A stretch of 64,000 nt of DNA from Evtepia gabavorous. Its GTDB lineage: Bacteria > Bacillota > Clostridia > Oscillospirales > Oscillospiraceae. Position 1 is the stretch's first letter. Each line of letters begins with the position of its first letter. The notes beneath the pieces are model-generated. The model did not search any database. It saw nothing but the letters and a program-made list of their open reading frames with translations, and was not told the DNA's origin. The position numbers and the translations under genes are program-made. Shown one piece after another: positions 26,391-34,390 of this stretch. Location: positions 55,749-119,748 of the forward strand of contig NZ_QQRQ01000007.1 of the NCBI RefSeq assembly GCF_003425665.1, read 5' to 3'.

Positions 26391-27622
26391 GATTCGCTCC
26401 TTTCTTGGTCATTGTCACTGGCCCCCAGTTCCAAGGGAAAGCCAGGGAACTGACCGGGCCGGGCAGAAAAATAGGAATGAAGGAGCTCTGGCTCGACTTC
26501 TCCAGAAGAGGGACTTTGGTAAGGGAAAAACTTGGGGTTGCTGAGAACGGTTCGGTCGATGCCAATGAACCGGTCTATAATAACGTCCCAAGTTTCCTCA
26601 TCCACCGTTCCTGTCTGTGGCAGACCGGCGTCTAACTGAAGTGCTTGCACTGCGGCCTGGGTCTCATCTCCGAAGACGCCGTCAATGGTAAGGAATGGGA
26701 TGGTGAGATAGAACTGTGCCAGAATCGAGAGAAGATACTGGAGAAGGGTGACGCTTTCTCCCCTTTGTCCATAGACAATGGCTTGGTGGTATTCGAAATC
26801 CAACTGAAAGAAGGTCTGCCCCTCGCTTACCAGTTCAGACAAGCGAAGAATTCCGGTATATAGATGGACCATCATGTACCAGGTGGATTTTCCAATGATC
26901 CCATCCACCGTTAAATTGAAAATGTGCTGCAGTTCCCGTACTGCGTCTTCAGTGGAAGAAGAAAAAATTCCGTCCACCTGCCAAATTTTTGGAATGGCGG
27001 GGTAGGCAACAGAAATACGGTTGATCATGATTTGAGCGACCTGGACCTCTGGGCTGATGTCTCCCAGGCGAAGGGGGGCGCCAGGATAGGAATATTGAAT
27101 GTCTTGCATGGGGGCGTTTGTCACCAACTCAATGTTGTCACCGTAATAGTGACGCAAAATTTGTACCGAATCATATCCCTGCTGGGCCATGTTTTCACTC
27201 CCCCACTGTGAGAGTCCATCACAGACTGTGGTAGTGCCGTTGCAGAAACTGGCAGCCAGCGGCTCCACAAATCCCTGCCGTCGGATATAGACGGTAAAGA
27301 GCTCATCCACTAAGGTGCTGACGCTGTCAAAGATGTTTCTTCCTTTGATGAACTTTTGATCGTAAGCTGTGGACGCTGTGATATTGAAAGAGTATCCCTG
27401 ACTGGGATAGAATTCCGTATAGACGCGATTTAGCGCAAAAGAGACTTGTGCCAGAATGTTGGCGCGAAGGGCGGAGTTGTGCCAAGTTGGGTAGACCTCG
27501 CTGGAAGCTACGTTTTTGATGTACTCTCGGAAGGAGATAGTCAGATTTTCCGCGTCGCTGTCTGGTGTACCTAAATGAACGGTGATATAGGTTGGAATAT
27601 ACGGTGTGACGATAATTGGCAT
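26387..27622 (-). CDS. SpoIID-like domain protein with peptidoglycan-binding repeats
   Basis: The protein has 411 residues. Residues about 25-175 resemble SpoIID/LytB (FREYIKNVASSEVYPTWHNS, ALRANILAQVSFALNRV, LSQWGSENMAQQGYDSVQIL then RHYYGDNIEL). SpoIID is a lytic transglycosylase domain of engulfment. Two PG_binding_1 repeats follow (VDGIFSSSTEDAVRELQ, IDGVFGDETQAAVQALQ). No signal peptide or membrane anchor is visible, unlike true SpoIID. It is the middle gene of three on the minus strand. A spore-coat or cortex role is inferred. Confidence 0.8.
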   Translation of the reverse strand: MPIIVTPYIPTYITVHLGTPDSDAENLTISFREYIKNVASSEVYPTWHNSALRANILAQVSFALNRVYTEFYPSQGYSFNITASTAYDQKFIKGRNIFDSVSTLVDELFTVYIRRQGFVEPLAASFCNGTTTVCDGLSQWGSENMAQQGYDSVQILRHYYGDNIELVTNAPMQDIQYSYPGAPLRLGDISPEVQVAQIMINRISVAYPAIPKIWQVDGIFSSSTEDAVRELQHIFNLTVDGIIGKSTWYMMVHLYTGILRLSELVSEGQTFFQLDFEYHQAIVYGQRGESVTLLQYLLSILAQFYLTIPFLTIDGVFGDETQAAVQALQLDAGLPQTGTVDEETWDVIIDRFIGIDRTVLSNPKFFPYQSPSSGEVEPELLHSYFSARPGQFPGFPLELGASDNDQERSES

Positions 27623-27638
27623 AGAACCGCTCCTTCCT

Positions 27639-28022
27639 TTATAGGTCCTGTGGAGAGATATCCACTTTGCTGGCCGGCCGGCCGCCTGTTTCCGCCAAGG
27701 GGATCAGGGGCAAATCTTGAATACTGGCGATTCCAGGGAAAATTTGAACGTTTTGAATGAGCAAAAGCTGGTAGCCAGGGCACTCGACCCAGATATCGCA
27801 GAGGGAAAACGGAGTTTCCTGCCCGGGGGATTGGCTGTTTTGGGCGTCTGGCGTCTCAATGATGGTGGGGACGGTGTTGCCGCTGCGGTCACTGGTCTGA
27901 ATGTTGATCAGCCGCTGACGTCCGCCCGGCTCATGCTGAAGAATGGAGACGGCGGCATCTTCCACAGGAAGTTGGCTTCGGCTGGTGAAGACACGGGTCA
28001 TTAAAGTTCCGGAATAGGGCAT
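27639..28022 (-). CDS. Hypothetical protein, carboxypeptidase-regulatory-like fold
   Basis: The protein has 127 residues. The pattern LMTRVFTSRSQLPVEDAAVS followed by SDRSGNTVPTII and FSLCDIWVECPGYQLLLI suggests a small beta-sandwich of the carboxypeptidase-regulatory/transthyretin type. It has no secretion signal. It is first of the three-gene cluster; 16 bases separate it from the SpoIID-like gene, and AAGGAGG precedes the ATG. Function unknown, and the fold call is tentative. Confidence 0.6.
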   Translation of the reverse strand: MPYSGTLMTRVFTSRSQLPVEDAAVSILQHEPGGRQRLINIQTSDRSGNTVPTIIETPDAQNSQSPGQETPFSLCDIWVECPGYQLLLIQNVQIFPGIASIQDLPLIPLAETGGRPASKVDISPQDL

Positions 28023-28192
28023 AGCAATGACCTCCTTTCTCCCCAGTCTATGCGCAGGGCCGGTCCCCGTTGCAGGTCAAGGGAGAAGATTGACATTTCT
28101 ACGAATATCCCGTAAACTGGGACAAAAATAAGCAGCCAGTCCCTTCTGCCAGCGATTTGGTATGGGGCGGCCGACGTTTTGGGGGGAGACAC

Positions 28193-28906
28193 ATGTTGAA
28201 GGTTACCTTTCTCTACCACAGTGCGTTTTTGGTGGAGCTGTCCCACTGCAGCCTTCTGTTTGACTGGTATGGGGGAGCAATCCCTGCATTTGACCGCCAT
28301 AAACCACTCTATGTTTTTGCCAGTCATCATCATGGGGACCATTATTCCCCGGAGATTTTTTCCCTTCTGGGAATGGACAATGTCTGGTATGTACTGGCCA
28401 ATTGCATTCGCCTGTCCGCCAAACGGAAAGCAGCCTTGGGTATTGAGGAGACGCATGTACTTCGGGTGTCTGCAGGGCGGACATTCCCGTTGGAAGAACT
28501 GCGGATTACGACCTTTCGTTCCACAGATGCCGGCGTTGCGTTTCTCGTTGAGACGGAGGGAAAAACCTTATTCCACGCAGGGGATTTGCAATGGTGGCAT
28601 TGGGAAGAGGAACCGAAACACTGGAATGATGAGATGGAACGGGAGTTCAAAAAGGAAGGCGCAAAGCTGATGGGGCGGAAAATAGATGTGGCTTTCCTGG
28701 TTTTGGATCCCCGTCAGGAGTCGTACTTTTGGTGGGGATTTGACTGGTGGATGCGCACCATGCAGGTGCAGTTGGCCTTTCCCATGCACAGTTGGGAGTC
28801 TTTTTCCTTGACACAGAAGTTGAAGGCGCTTCCATGCAGCGAACCGTATCGGGATCGCGTGATGGAGATTTTTTACAATGGGCAGTCGTTTCTTCTGGAG
28901 GAATGA
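28193..28906 (+). CDS. Metallo-beta-lactamase-fold hydrolase
   Basis: The ATG at 28193 follows GGGGGGAG, giving 237 residues. The MBL metal motif is SHHHGDH, with FHAGDLQWW providing a further ligand and MHSWE near the end. It is similar in size to UlaG-like small MBL proteins. A GWWxxWxWE-like tryptophan-rich segment (LQWWHWEEE, YFWWGFDWWMR) is notable. It is a single gene; the substrate cannot be predicted. Confidence 0.85.
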   Translation: MLKVTFLYHSAFLVELSHCSLLFDWYGGAIPAFDRHKPLYVFASHHHGDHYSPEIFSLLGMDNVWYVLANCIRLSAKRKAALGIEETHVLRVSAGRTFPLEELRITTFRSTDAGVAFLVETEGKTLFHAGDLQWWHWEEEPKHWNDEMEREFKKEGAKLMGRKIDVAFLVLDPRQESYFWWGFDWWMRTMQVQLAFPMHSWESFSLTQKLKALPCSEPYRDRVMEIFYNGQSFLLEE

Positions 28907-28928
28907 ATGGGGAATGCTTGCCTTTTTC

Positions 28929-28957
28929 TTGCGTTGACCGTCTCTATATCGTATAAT
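28929..28957 (+). promoter_or_regulatory. Sigma-A promoter of the YARHG lipoprotein gene
   Basis: TTGCGT (28929-28934), 17 bases, TATAAT (28952-28957). Confidence 0.68.
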
Positions 28958-29012
28958 TAACCTAACAGTATGAAACGAAAAAGAGAGATTTTTTTCGTGG
29001 GAGGAAAGAAAG

Positions 29013-29945
29013 ATGAGAAAGTATATCTTCCTGGCTGGCACGTTGGCACTTCTGCTGGCAGGCTGCGGGACCTCTGCGCCGGAGCAAACAGAAGCGTTGA
29101 CTTCCATTGCGGCTTATCCGGAGACCATGCATTTGACGGTGGGAAGCCATGAGGGGATTCAAGTGGTACTGACCCCCTCCGATGCCTCGGAGCAGGAGCT
29201 GGTCTGGGCCAGCAGCAATAAAGCTGTGGCCACGGTGGATGAGGCAGGAATGGTCTCCGCTCTGTCCCAGGGAACCTGCACGGTGACGGTTGCATCCAAA
29301 GCATACAGCACGGTCTCCTGCCATGTGGAAGTCATTGTGGGGGAGGATGGCACCTCTGATGCCGCTGATAACTCTGGCGATGCTTCAGAAGAGGCGGAGG
29401 TCTCCTACGTGGAGGAGACCAATGCCGCTGCGGTGTACCCCACCTATTACCTGTCAGAGCGTGAAGTGGCGGCCATGGATGGAGAGCAGATTCAATTTAT
29501 TATCAACCAGATCTATGCCAAAAACGGCTATGTCTTCCAGACGGGGAGTATTCAGAGCTACTTTAGTCGGATGCCCTGGTATGTGGCAGTGTCCAATGAC
29601 GCATCCCGCCTGCAGATGTCATCCCTGGACCGCAGTAATTTGAATCTCTTGGTTCGTTACCGGGACAGCGGCGCGCAGGAAACCTCCTCCCTGGGATGGA
29701 TTTGGACCCGGCACGCAGTGGATCAGGCTTTGACAGAGGATTACATTCGGAATCTGTCCCGCTATGATATTCAACTGCTCATCAATACCATTTATGCCAA
29801 GAACGGTTATATTTTTGAGACAGACACCCTCCAGATGATGTTCCAGGGACAGCCTTGGTACCACGGTTGGACCAGAGAGACGGATCAGTTGGAGTTCTCC
29901 TCGTTGGATCAGCAGAATCTTCGTTTACTGACTGCCTACCGTTAA
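29013..29945 (+). CDS. Lipoprotein with BIG2-type and two YARHG domains
   Basis: The protein has 310 residues. The lipobox is LALLLAGC, with Cys at residue 18. An Ig-like BIG2 domain follows (LVWASSNKAVATVDEAGMVS). Two YARHG domains then repeat around FIINQIYAKNGYVF and LLINTIYAKNGYIF, each followed by an aromatic PWY motif. These domains are thought to be extracellular and are often found in surface proteins; the ligand is unknown. A CAT-like gene follows 24 bases later, probably in the same transcript. Confidence 0.85.
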   Translation: MRKYIFLAGTLALLLAGCGTSAPEQTEALTSIAAYPETMHLTVGSHEGIQVVLTPSDASEQELVWASSNKAVATVDEAGMVSALSQGTCTVTVASKAYSTVSCHVEVIVGEDGTSDAADNSGDASEEAEVSYVEETNAAAVYPTYYLSEREVAAMDGEQIQFIINQIYAKNGYVFQTGSIQSYFSRMPWYVAVSNDASRLQMSSLDRSNLNLLVRYRDSGAQETSSLGWIWTRHAVDQALTEDYIRNLSRYDIQLLINTIYAKNGYIFETDTLQMMFQGQPWYHGWTRETDQLEFSSLDQQNLRLLTAYR

Positions 29946-29969
29946 AGATTCTGAAAGGAGAAGAAAAGA

Positions 29970-30608
29970 ATGGAGTATCGTATTATCCCCATGGAGACCT
30001 ACCCGCGGCGGGCGCACTTTGCCTATTTCAGCACAATGGCACAGCCGTATGCCGGTGTGACCGTTTCCGTTGAAATTACCCACTTTTTAGAGAGCGTACA
30101 GGAAAAGGGCAGCCCTTTCTTCCTCTCTTTCCTCTACTGCGTCTCCCGGGCGGCCAATCAAGTTCCAGAGCTTCGGCAGCGAATTTGGAAGGGTGAGATT
30201 ATAGAATATCAAAACTGCCCAACCTCCCACACGGTGGCCTTGCCGGATGGGACCTACTGCTACTGCATGTTGCGCAGTGAAAAACCATTTCAAGAATATT
30301 TGCCGGAGGCGGTACAGGCCCAGGAGGCAGCGAAGCGCCGGCAGAGCTTGGAGGATGGAACAGAGGAGGAGTCTCTGCCTCTTTTGTTTGTCTCCTCCCT
30401 GCCTTGGATCACCTATGATGGCATTGTGCAGCCCACGCCTTCTCCCGCCGACTCCAATCCCCGGATTACTTGGGGGCGTTACCGCCGGGAGGGAACACGG
30501 GCCTTTCTCCCGGTTTCCCTTCTCTGCCACCACGCATTGGTAGACGGTCTGCATATGGCCCGCTTTTATCAGAATTTAGAGGCGGAGCTGGAACGGTGGA
30601 GCGGATAA
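29970..30608 (+). CDS. Chloramphenicol acetyltransferase-like protein
   Basis: The protein has 212 residues and the CAT fold. The catalytic motif HHxxxDG is intact (CHHALVDGLH), with N-terminal FAYFSTMAQPYAGVTV typical of the family. The trimeric CAT enzymes acetylate chloramphenicol, but chromosomal CAT-like proteins in gut clostridia often lack proven resistance activity. I therefore call only the fold and likely acetyl-CoA-dependent O-acyl transfer. A terminator follows immediately. Confidence 0.85.
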   Translation: MEYRIIPMETYPRRAHFAYFSTMAQPYAGVTVSVEITHFLESVQEKGSPFFLSFLYCVSRAANQVPELRQRIWKGEIIEYQNCPTSHTVALPDGTYCYCMLRSEKPFQEYLPEAVQAQEAAKRRQSLEDGTEEESLPLLFVSSLPWITYDGIVQPTPSPADSNPRITWGRYRREGTRAFLPVSLLCHHALVDGLHMARFYQNLEAELERWSG

Positions 30609-30609
30609 G

Positions 30610-30650
30610 AAAGCTCCCTTCCCAAAATTACATGGGAAGGGAGCTTTTTC
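30610..30650 (+). terminator. Intrinsic terminator
   Basis: GAAAGCTCCCTTCCCA and TGGGAAGGGAGCTTTTT flank an 8-base loop, just after the CAT-like gene. Confidence 0.88.
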
Positions 30651-30652
30651 TG

Positions 30653-31942
30653 TTAGGAGGGATAGGGCTCTTTGAATCTCCGCTCGTAGGCTTCCTTGAG
30701 CTGATCCCGGAAGGAAGGGTGGGCAATGGCAATGAGTGCTTGGGCCCTCTGACGAAGGGTTTTTCCACGAAGCTGTGCGATGCCGTATTCCGTGACCACA
30801 TAGTGGGTCTCAAAGCGGGAGAGGGTCACTGGGCGTCCCGCCTCAAATTGATCGACAATTCGGGAGGCTTTCCCGCCCATTGCGGTAGAGGGCATGGCGA
30901 TAATGGATTTCCCTCCCTTGGAGAAGGAGGCACCCCGGACGAAATCCACAAACCCGCCCGCACCGCTGAAAATTTTATCGGCAGAGATGGCATCTGCTGC
31001 AACCTGCCCGATCAGGTCTACGCTGAGGGCGGAATTGACAGAGACCACATTGTCATTTTGGCCGATGATACGGGGATCGTTGACATAGTTGACAGGGAAA
31101 ATTTGAAGTTTGGGGTTTAGGTGCGCATACTCGTATAATTCATCGCGGCCATAGAGGTAGGTGACCACGGACACCCCTTTGTTGATCTGCTTCCGGCTAT
31201 TGTTGATGTTGCCTGCCTTGAGCAGGCCCAGTGCCCCGTCACAGAGCATTTCCGAATGAACTCCCAGGTCGTTTTTCTCCCCCAGGAAATGAAGAATGGC
31301 GTCGGGAATGGTGCCAATGCCCAGCTGAATGGCAGCACCGTCCTCAATCAGGCTGGCACAGTGCTGTCCAATGCGCTCTTCAATCTCTCCCACAGGGAGA
31401 ATGGGACGGTGGAAGAGGGGCTCATCACATTCTACGGCCAGGTCAATGTCATCGATATGGACCAGAGTGTCACCGTATGTCCGGGGCATGTAACGATTGA
31501 TCTGTGCGATGACCAGTTTGGCACATTCGGTGATGCACTTCGTATAGTCCACCGTCACGCCATAGGAACAGTACCCCCGTTCATCGGGAGGGGAGAGGGT
31601 AATTAAGGCTACGTCAATGGGAAGAAACCCTTCGTAAAAAAGGCGGGGAGATTCCCCGAAGAGATTGGGTGTGTAGTCAGCTCTTCCCTCGTTGACAGCA
31701 TCCCGGCTGCCCGGCCCGGCAAAGAGCGAGTTATGCCAGAAGTGTCCCGCCATCTCCGGTCGGGTGTATTTGCAGGGGCCCAAGGCCAGCATGTGACAGA
31801 TTTCCACCTGCTGATAGGCCTGATAGTTGTCCAGCATGGCGTTGACCAGGGCCTGGGGTTCCCCCACACTGTGGGCCAGGGCAACCCGGTCTCCGGAGTG
31901 AATATACTGCACTGCCTCTTGGGCTGTGACGAATTTTGCCAT
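30653..31942 (-). CDS. Acetyl-CoA hydrolase/transferase-family CoA-transferase
   Basis: It transfers CoA between an acyl-CoA and acetate or another acid (4-hydroxybutyrate or butyryl-CoA:acetate type). The ATG at 31942 has GGAG 7 bases upstream and gives 429 residues; the ATG at 31948 lies too close to it. The catalytic Glu is expected in LGVHSEMLCDG, and the CoA-site motif is GAGGFVDFVRGA. It is placed with a LysR regulator and a 2-hydroxyacyl-CoA dehydratase operon, so it may charge a 2-hydroxyacid or release the product. That link is inference. A dyad at 32032-32052 lies upstream. Confidence 0.88.
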   Translation of the reverse strand: MAKFVTAQEAVQYIHSGDRVALAHSVGEPQALVNAMLDNYQAYQQVEICHMLALGPCKYTRPEMAGHFWHNSLFAGPGSRDAVNEGRADYTPNLFGESPRLFYEGFLPIDVALITLSPPDERGYCSYGVTVDYTKCITECAKLVIAQINRYMPRTYGDTLVHIDDIDLAVECDEPLFHRPILPVGEIEERIGQHCASLIEDGAAIQLGIGTIPDAILHFLGEKNDLGVHSEMLCDGALGLLKAGNINNSRKQINKGVSVVTYLYGRDELYEYAHLNPKLQIFPVNYVNDPRIIGQNDNVVSVNSALSVDLIGQVAADAISADKIFSGAGGFVDFVRGASFSKGGKSIIAMPSTAMGGKASRIVDQFEAGRPVTLSRFETHYVVTEYGIAQLRGKTLRQRAQALIAIAHPSFRDQLKEAYERRFKEPYPS

Positions 31943-32031
31943 AACCATTCTCCTTCCTGTTGTCCGGCGGAGGCCCCGCCGCATCCTCATTTGCAGTATA
32001 ACGGCCTGAAAGGAGAATGTAAAACGCGGAA

Positions 32032-32052
32032 TCTTGAAACCAGGTATCAAGA
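32032..32052. promoter_or_regulatory. Candidate LysR operator upstream of the CoA-transferase gene
   Basis: TCTTGA, 9 bases, TCAAGA: perfect 6-bp arms. The same architecture (6-N9-6, TTGA/TCAA core) recurs at 33030-33050 before the dehydratase operon. Confidence 0.5.
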
Positions 32053-32069
32053 AAATTGAGGGCATGGGC

Positions 32070-32936
32070 TCAGAGAGGCGCAGCCTGCTTGATGTGATGA
32101 AGAAACTGCCGGGCCGCAGGTGGAAGGGCCTGCGGGTTTTTGCAAGCCACACCAATCTGCCGGGTGGCAGGTGGAGACAGTTCCCGTTTGGCCAGACGAT
32201 AGGGTGTGCGTTTGAGAAGGAGTTCCGGCAGAATGCTGATCCCCAGACCGCGCTCTACCATAGCCATAACGGCGTAGTCATCCTTCGCGGAATAGGTGAT
32301 TCTGGGATTGCAAAGGGTTTTGCGAAAGATTTCTCGGGTCTCATTGTCCAGGGAGTCCGGACGGAGGATGTATGGCGCCTGCTTCAGTGCTTCCACAGGG
32401 AAGGTATCTTCTTCCGGGGCCTGGTCCTCGGGGAAAATTGCCAAGATACGTTCCTCCAGCAAAAGGGTACATTCAAAGTGACTGTTGGTTGGCAAACGGA
32501 GAAAACCAAGGTCGATGCGGCCCTCGCTGAGCCATCGCTCAATATCCTCGTAACTGCCCTGAAGAAGCTCAAACGTAATGTTGGGATGCCGCTGGGAAAA
32601 GGTGTGAAGCAGGTCAGGAAGAATATGCACGGAAACACTGAGGAAGGTGCCGATGCGCACCTGTCCAATCTCTAAGCCATGGAACTGGGCGGCCTGACGG
32701 GTGACCTCTTGATTTTGCTGGCAGACAGCGCGGATGGCGGGAAGAAGGGCCTCTCCCTCCGGTGTAAGCCGCACGCCGAACCGGTCGCGGGTCAAAAGTT
32801 TCAGACCCAGCTCGTCCTCCAATCCGGTAACAATGTGACTGATGGCGGACTGTGTGTAACCGAGGACCTCGGAAGCCTTGGTAAAGCTGCCCAGATCTGC
32901 TGTCTGCAATAAGACTTCGTACTTTTTAATGCTCAT
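32070..32936 (-). CDS. LysR-family regulator of the CoA-transferase/dehydratase locus
   Basis: The protein has 288 residues from the ATG at 32936 (GGGAGG 8 bases upstream). The N-terminal helix-turn-helix is LGSFTKASEVLGYTQSAISH and the rest is a LysR substrate-binding domain. It lies between the CoA-transferase gene (same strand, downstream) and the divergent dehydratase operon. Matching dyads in front of both units suggest it controls both. The inducer is unknown, perhaps a 2-hydroxyacid or its CoA ester. Confidence 0.9.
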   Translation of the reverse strand: MSIKKYEVLLQTADLGSFTKASEVLGYTQSAISHIVTGLEDELGLKLLTRDRFGVRLTPEGEALLPAIRAVCQQNQEVTRQAAQFHGLEIGQVRIGTFLSVSVHILPDLLHTFSQRHPNITFELLQGSYEDIERWLSEGRIDLGFLRLPTNSHFECTLLLEERILAIFPEDQAPEEDTFPVEALKQAPYILRPDSLDNETREIFRKTLCNPRITYSAKDDYAVMAMVERGLGISILPELLLKRTPYRLAKRELSPPATRQIGVACKNPQALPPAARQFLHHIKQAAPL

Positions 32937-33029
32937 GGTGGGTGCCTCCCTGTTTTTTTCAATCGTATCCCTCACGTGTTGTAGTATATCATAAATCTTG
33001 TATCCTGTCCTGATTGGGGGTATGAAGGG

Positions 33030-33050
33030 TTTTGAAATCAAGTTTCAAAA
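33030..33050. promoter_or_regulatory. Candidate LysR operator upstream of the dehydratase operon
   Basis: TTTTGA, 9 bases, TCAAAA with extended pairing, in the 212-base region between the divergent LysR and dehydratase genes. It matches the dyad at 32032-32052. Confidence 0.5.
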
Positions 33051-33148
33051 AACGTAGTTTTACAAATCCTACGGAGCAAGGATATACTGACTTTAGAGAT
33101 TCCCGGCGGGAAAGCCGGAAGAAAACCAACCGAACAGGAGGACTGACC

Positions 33149-34390
33149 ATGCAGAAGCAAGCGATGCCGCGCACATCCAAGGAATGGGTGGATGAGATGC
33201 TGCGGGACCATTACCGGGATGCCCGGCAGGCCAAAGAGGACGGGCGTCTGGTGTGCTGGAGCACCTCCATTGCGCCCCAGGAATTGCTGACTACCATGGA
33301 CATTGTGACCATGTATCCGGAAAACCATGCTGCGGCCATTGGCGCGCGCCGGGATACAGAGCCCTTTATTGCCTATACGGAGCGCAAGGGGTATTCTTCG
33401 GATTTATGTTCCTATGCTCGGGTCAACCTGGCGTATGCGGAGTTGCAGCACAGTGAGGCGGAGAATATGCCCATGCCGGATTTCCTCCTGTGCACCAGCA
33501 ATATCTGCCACACGGTGATCAAGTGGTATGAAAACTTGTCCAAAGAGCTTAATATTCCGCTGATTATGTTTGACACGCCGTTTAACCACACCGACCAGGT
33601 GCAGGATCACAACGCCAAATATATGAAGGGACAGTTGTATCACATCATTGACCAGCTGGAGGAGATTACCGGCCGAAAGTTCGACTATGAGCGGCTGCGT
33701 GAAGTCATGGAGATCTCCAATGAGACGTGTTACTGGTGGAAAAAAGCCACGGAGCTGGCAGCTGCCCACCCCTCACCGCTGGATGGGTTTGACATCTTTA
33801 ACTACATGGCCATCATTGTTTTCGCCCGGGGGACCACCCAGGCGAGGGATCTGTTCCATCTCTGGCACGATGAACTGCAGGAAAAAATCCGCCTTCACCA
33901 GGGACCTTGGAAGGATCAGGAGGAAAAATACCGGGTTCTGTGGGATGGGATTGCTTGCTGGCCCTACCTGCGTTACACTTACAAAACCTTAAAAAAATTG
34001 GGCATCAATATGGTGACCTCAACTTATCCCAAGTCCTGGACGGTGAGCTATGAAACCGGGGATATTGAAGGAATGGCACGGGCCTATTCCGGCAATGTCT
34101 ATCCCAACCGGAATTTGAACTACGACGTGGATAATATGGTGGGCCTGGCGCGGAAGTTTGACCTGGATGGGATCATTTTTCACTCCAACCGCAGCTGTAA
34201 ACTGATGGATTTCCGGCAGTATGAGGTGCAGCGCCGGGTTTTGGAGGCGTGCGGGGTTCCCTCTGTGATTTTTGATGGAGACCAGACGGACCCGCGGCTG
34301 TTCTCGGAGGCCCAGTATGAAACCCGGGTGCAGGCACTGGCAGAGATGATGGAGACCAACCGGGCGAAGAAAGGACGTGCGGCACAATGA
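33149..34390 (+). CDS. 2-hydroxyacyl-CoA dehydratase, alpha-type subunit
   Basis: It is part of the oxygen-sensitive dehydratase that removes water from (R)-2-hydroxyacyl-CoA by a ketyl-radical mechanism. The ATG at 33149 has AGGAGG 7 bases upstream, giving 413 residues. The N-terminal region (CWSTSIAPQELLTTMDIVTM, YPENHAA, SDLCSYARVNLAY) and PMPDFLLCTSNIC resemble HgdA-type subunits. The conserved Cys residues are candidate [4Fe-4S] ligands. It overlaps the beta subunit gene by four bases. The substrate (2-hydroxyglutaryl, lactoyl, isocaproyl or aryl-lactyl) is unresolved. Confidence 0.9.
   Translation: MQKQAMPRTSKEWVDEMLRDHYRDARQAKEDGRLVCWSTSIAPQELLTTMDIVTMYPENHAAAIGARRDTEPFIAYTERKGYSSDLCSYARVNLAYAELQHSEAENMPMPDFLLCTSNICHTVIKWYENLSKELNIPLIMFDTPFNHTDQVQDHNAKYMKGQLYHIIDQLEEITGRKFDYERLREVMEISNETCYWWKKATELAAAHPSPLDGFDIFNYMAIIVFARGTTQARDLFHLWHDELQEKIRLHQGPWKDQEEKYRVLWDGIACWPYLRYTYKTLKKLGINMVTSTYPKSWTVSYETGDIEGMARAYSGNVYPNRNLNYDVDNMVGLARKFDLDGIIFHSNRSCKLMDFRQYEVQRRVLEACGVPSVIFDGDQTDPRLFSEAQYETRVQALAEMMETNRAKKGRAAQ

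Noticed and set aside
29970..30608. Chloramphenicol resistance gene
   Set aside because: Only the fold and active-site motif support it; CAT-like chromosomal proteins often do not confer resistance.
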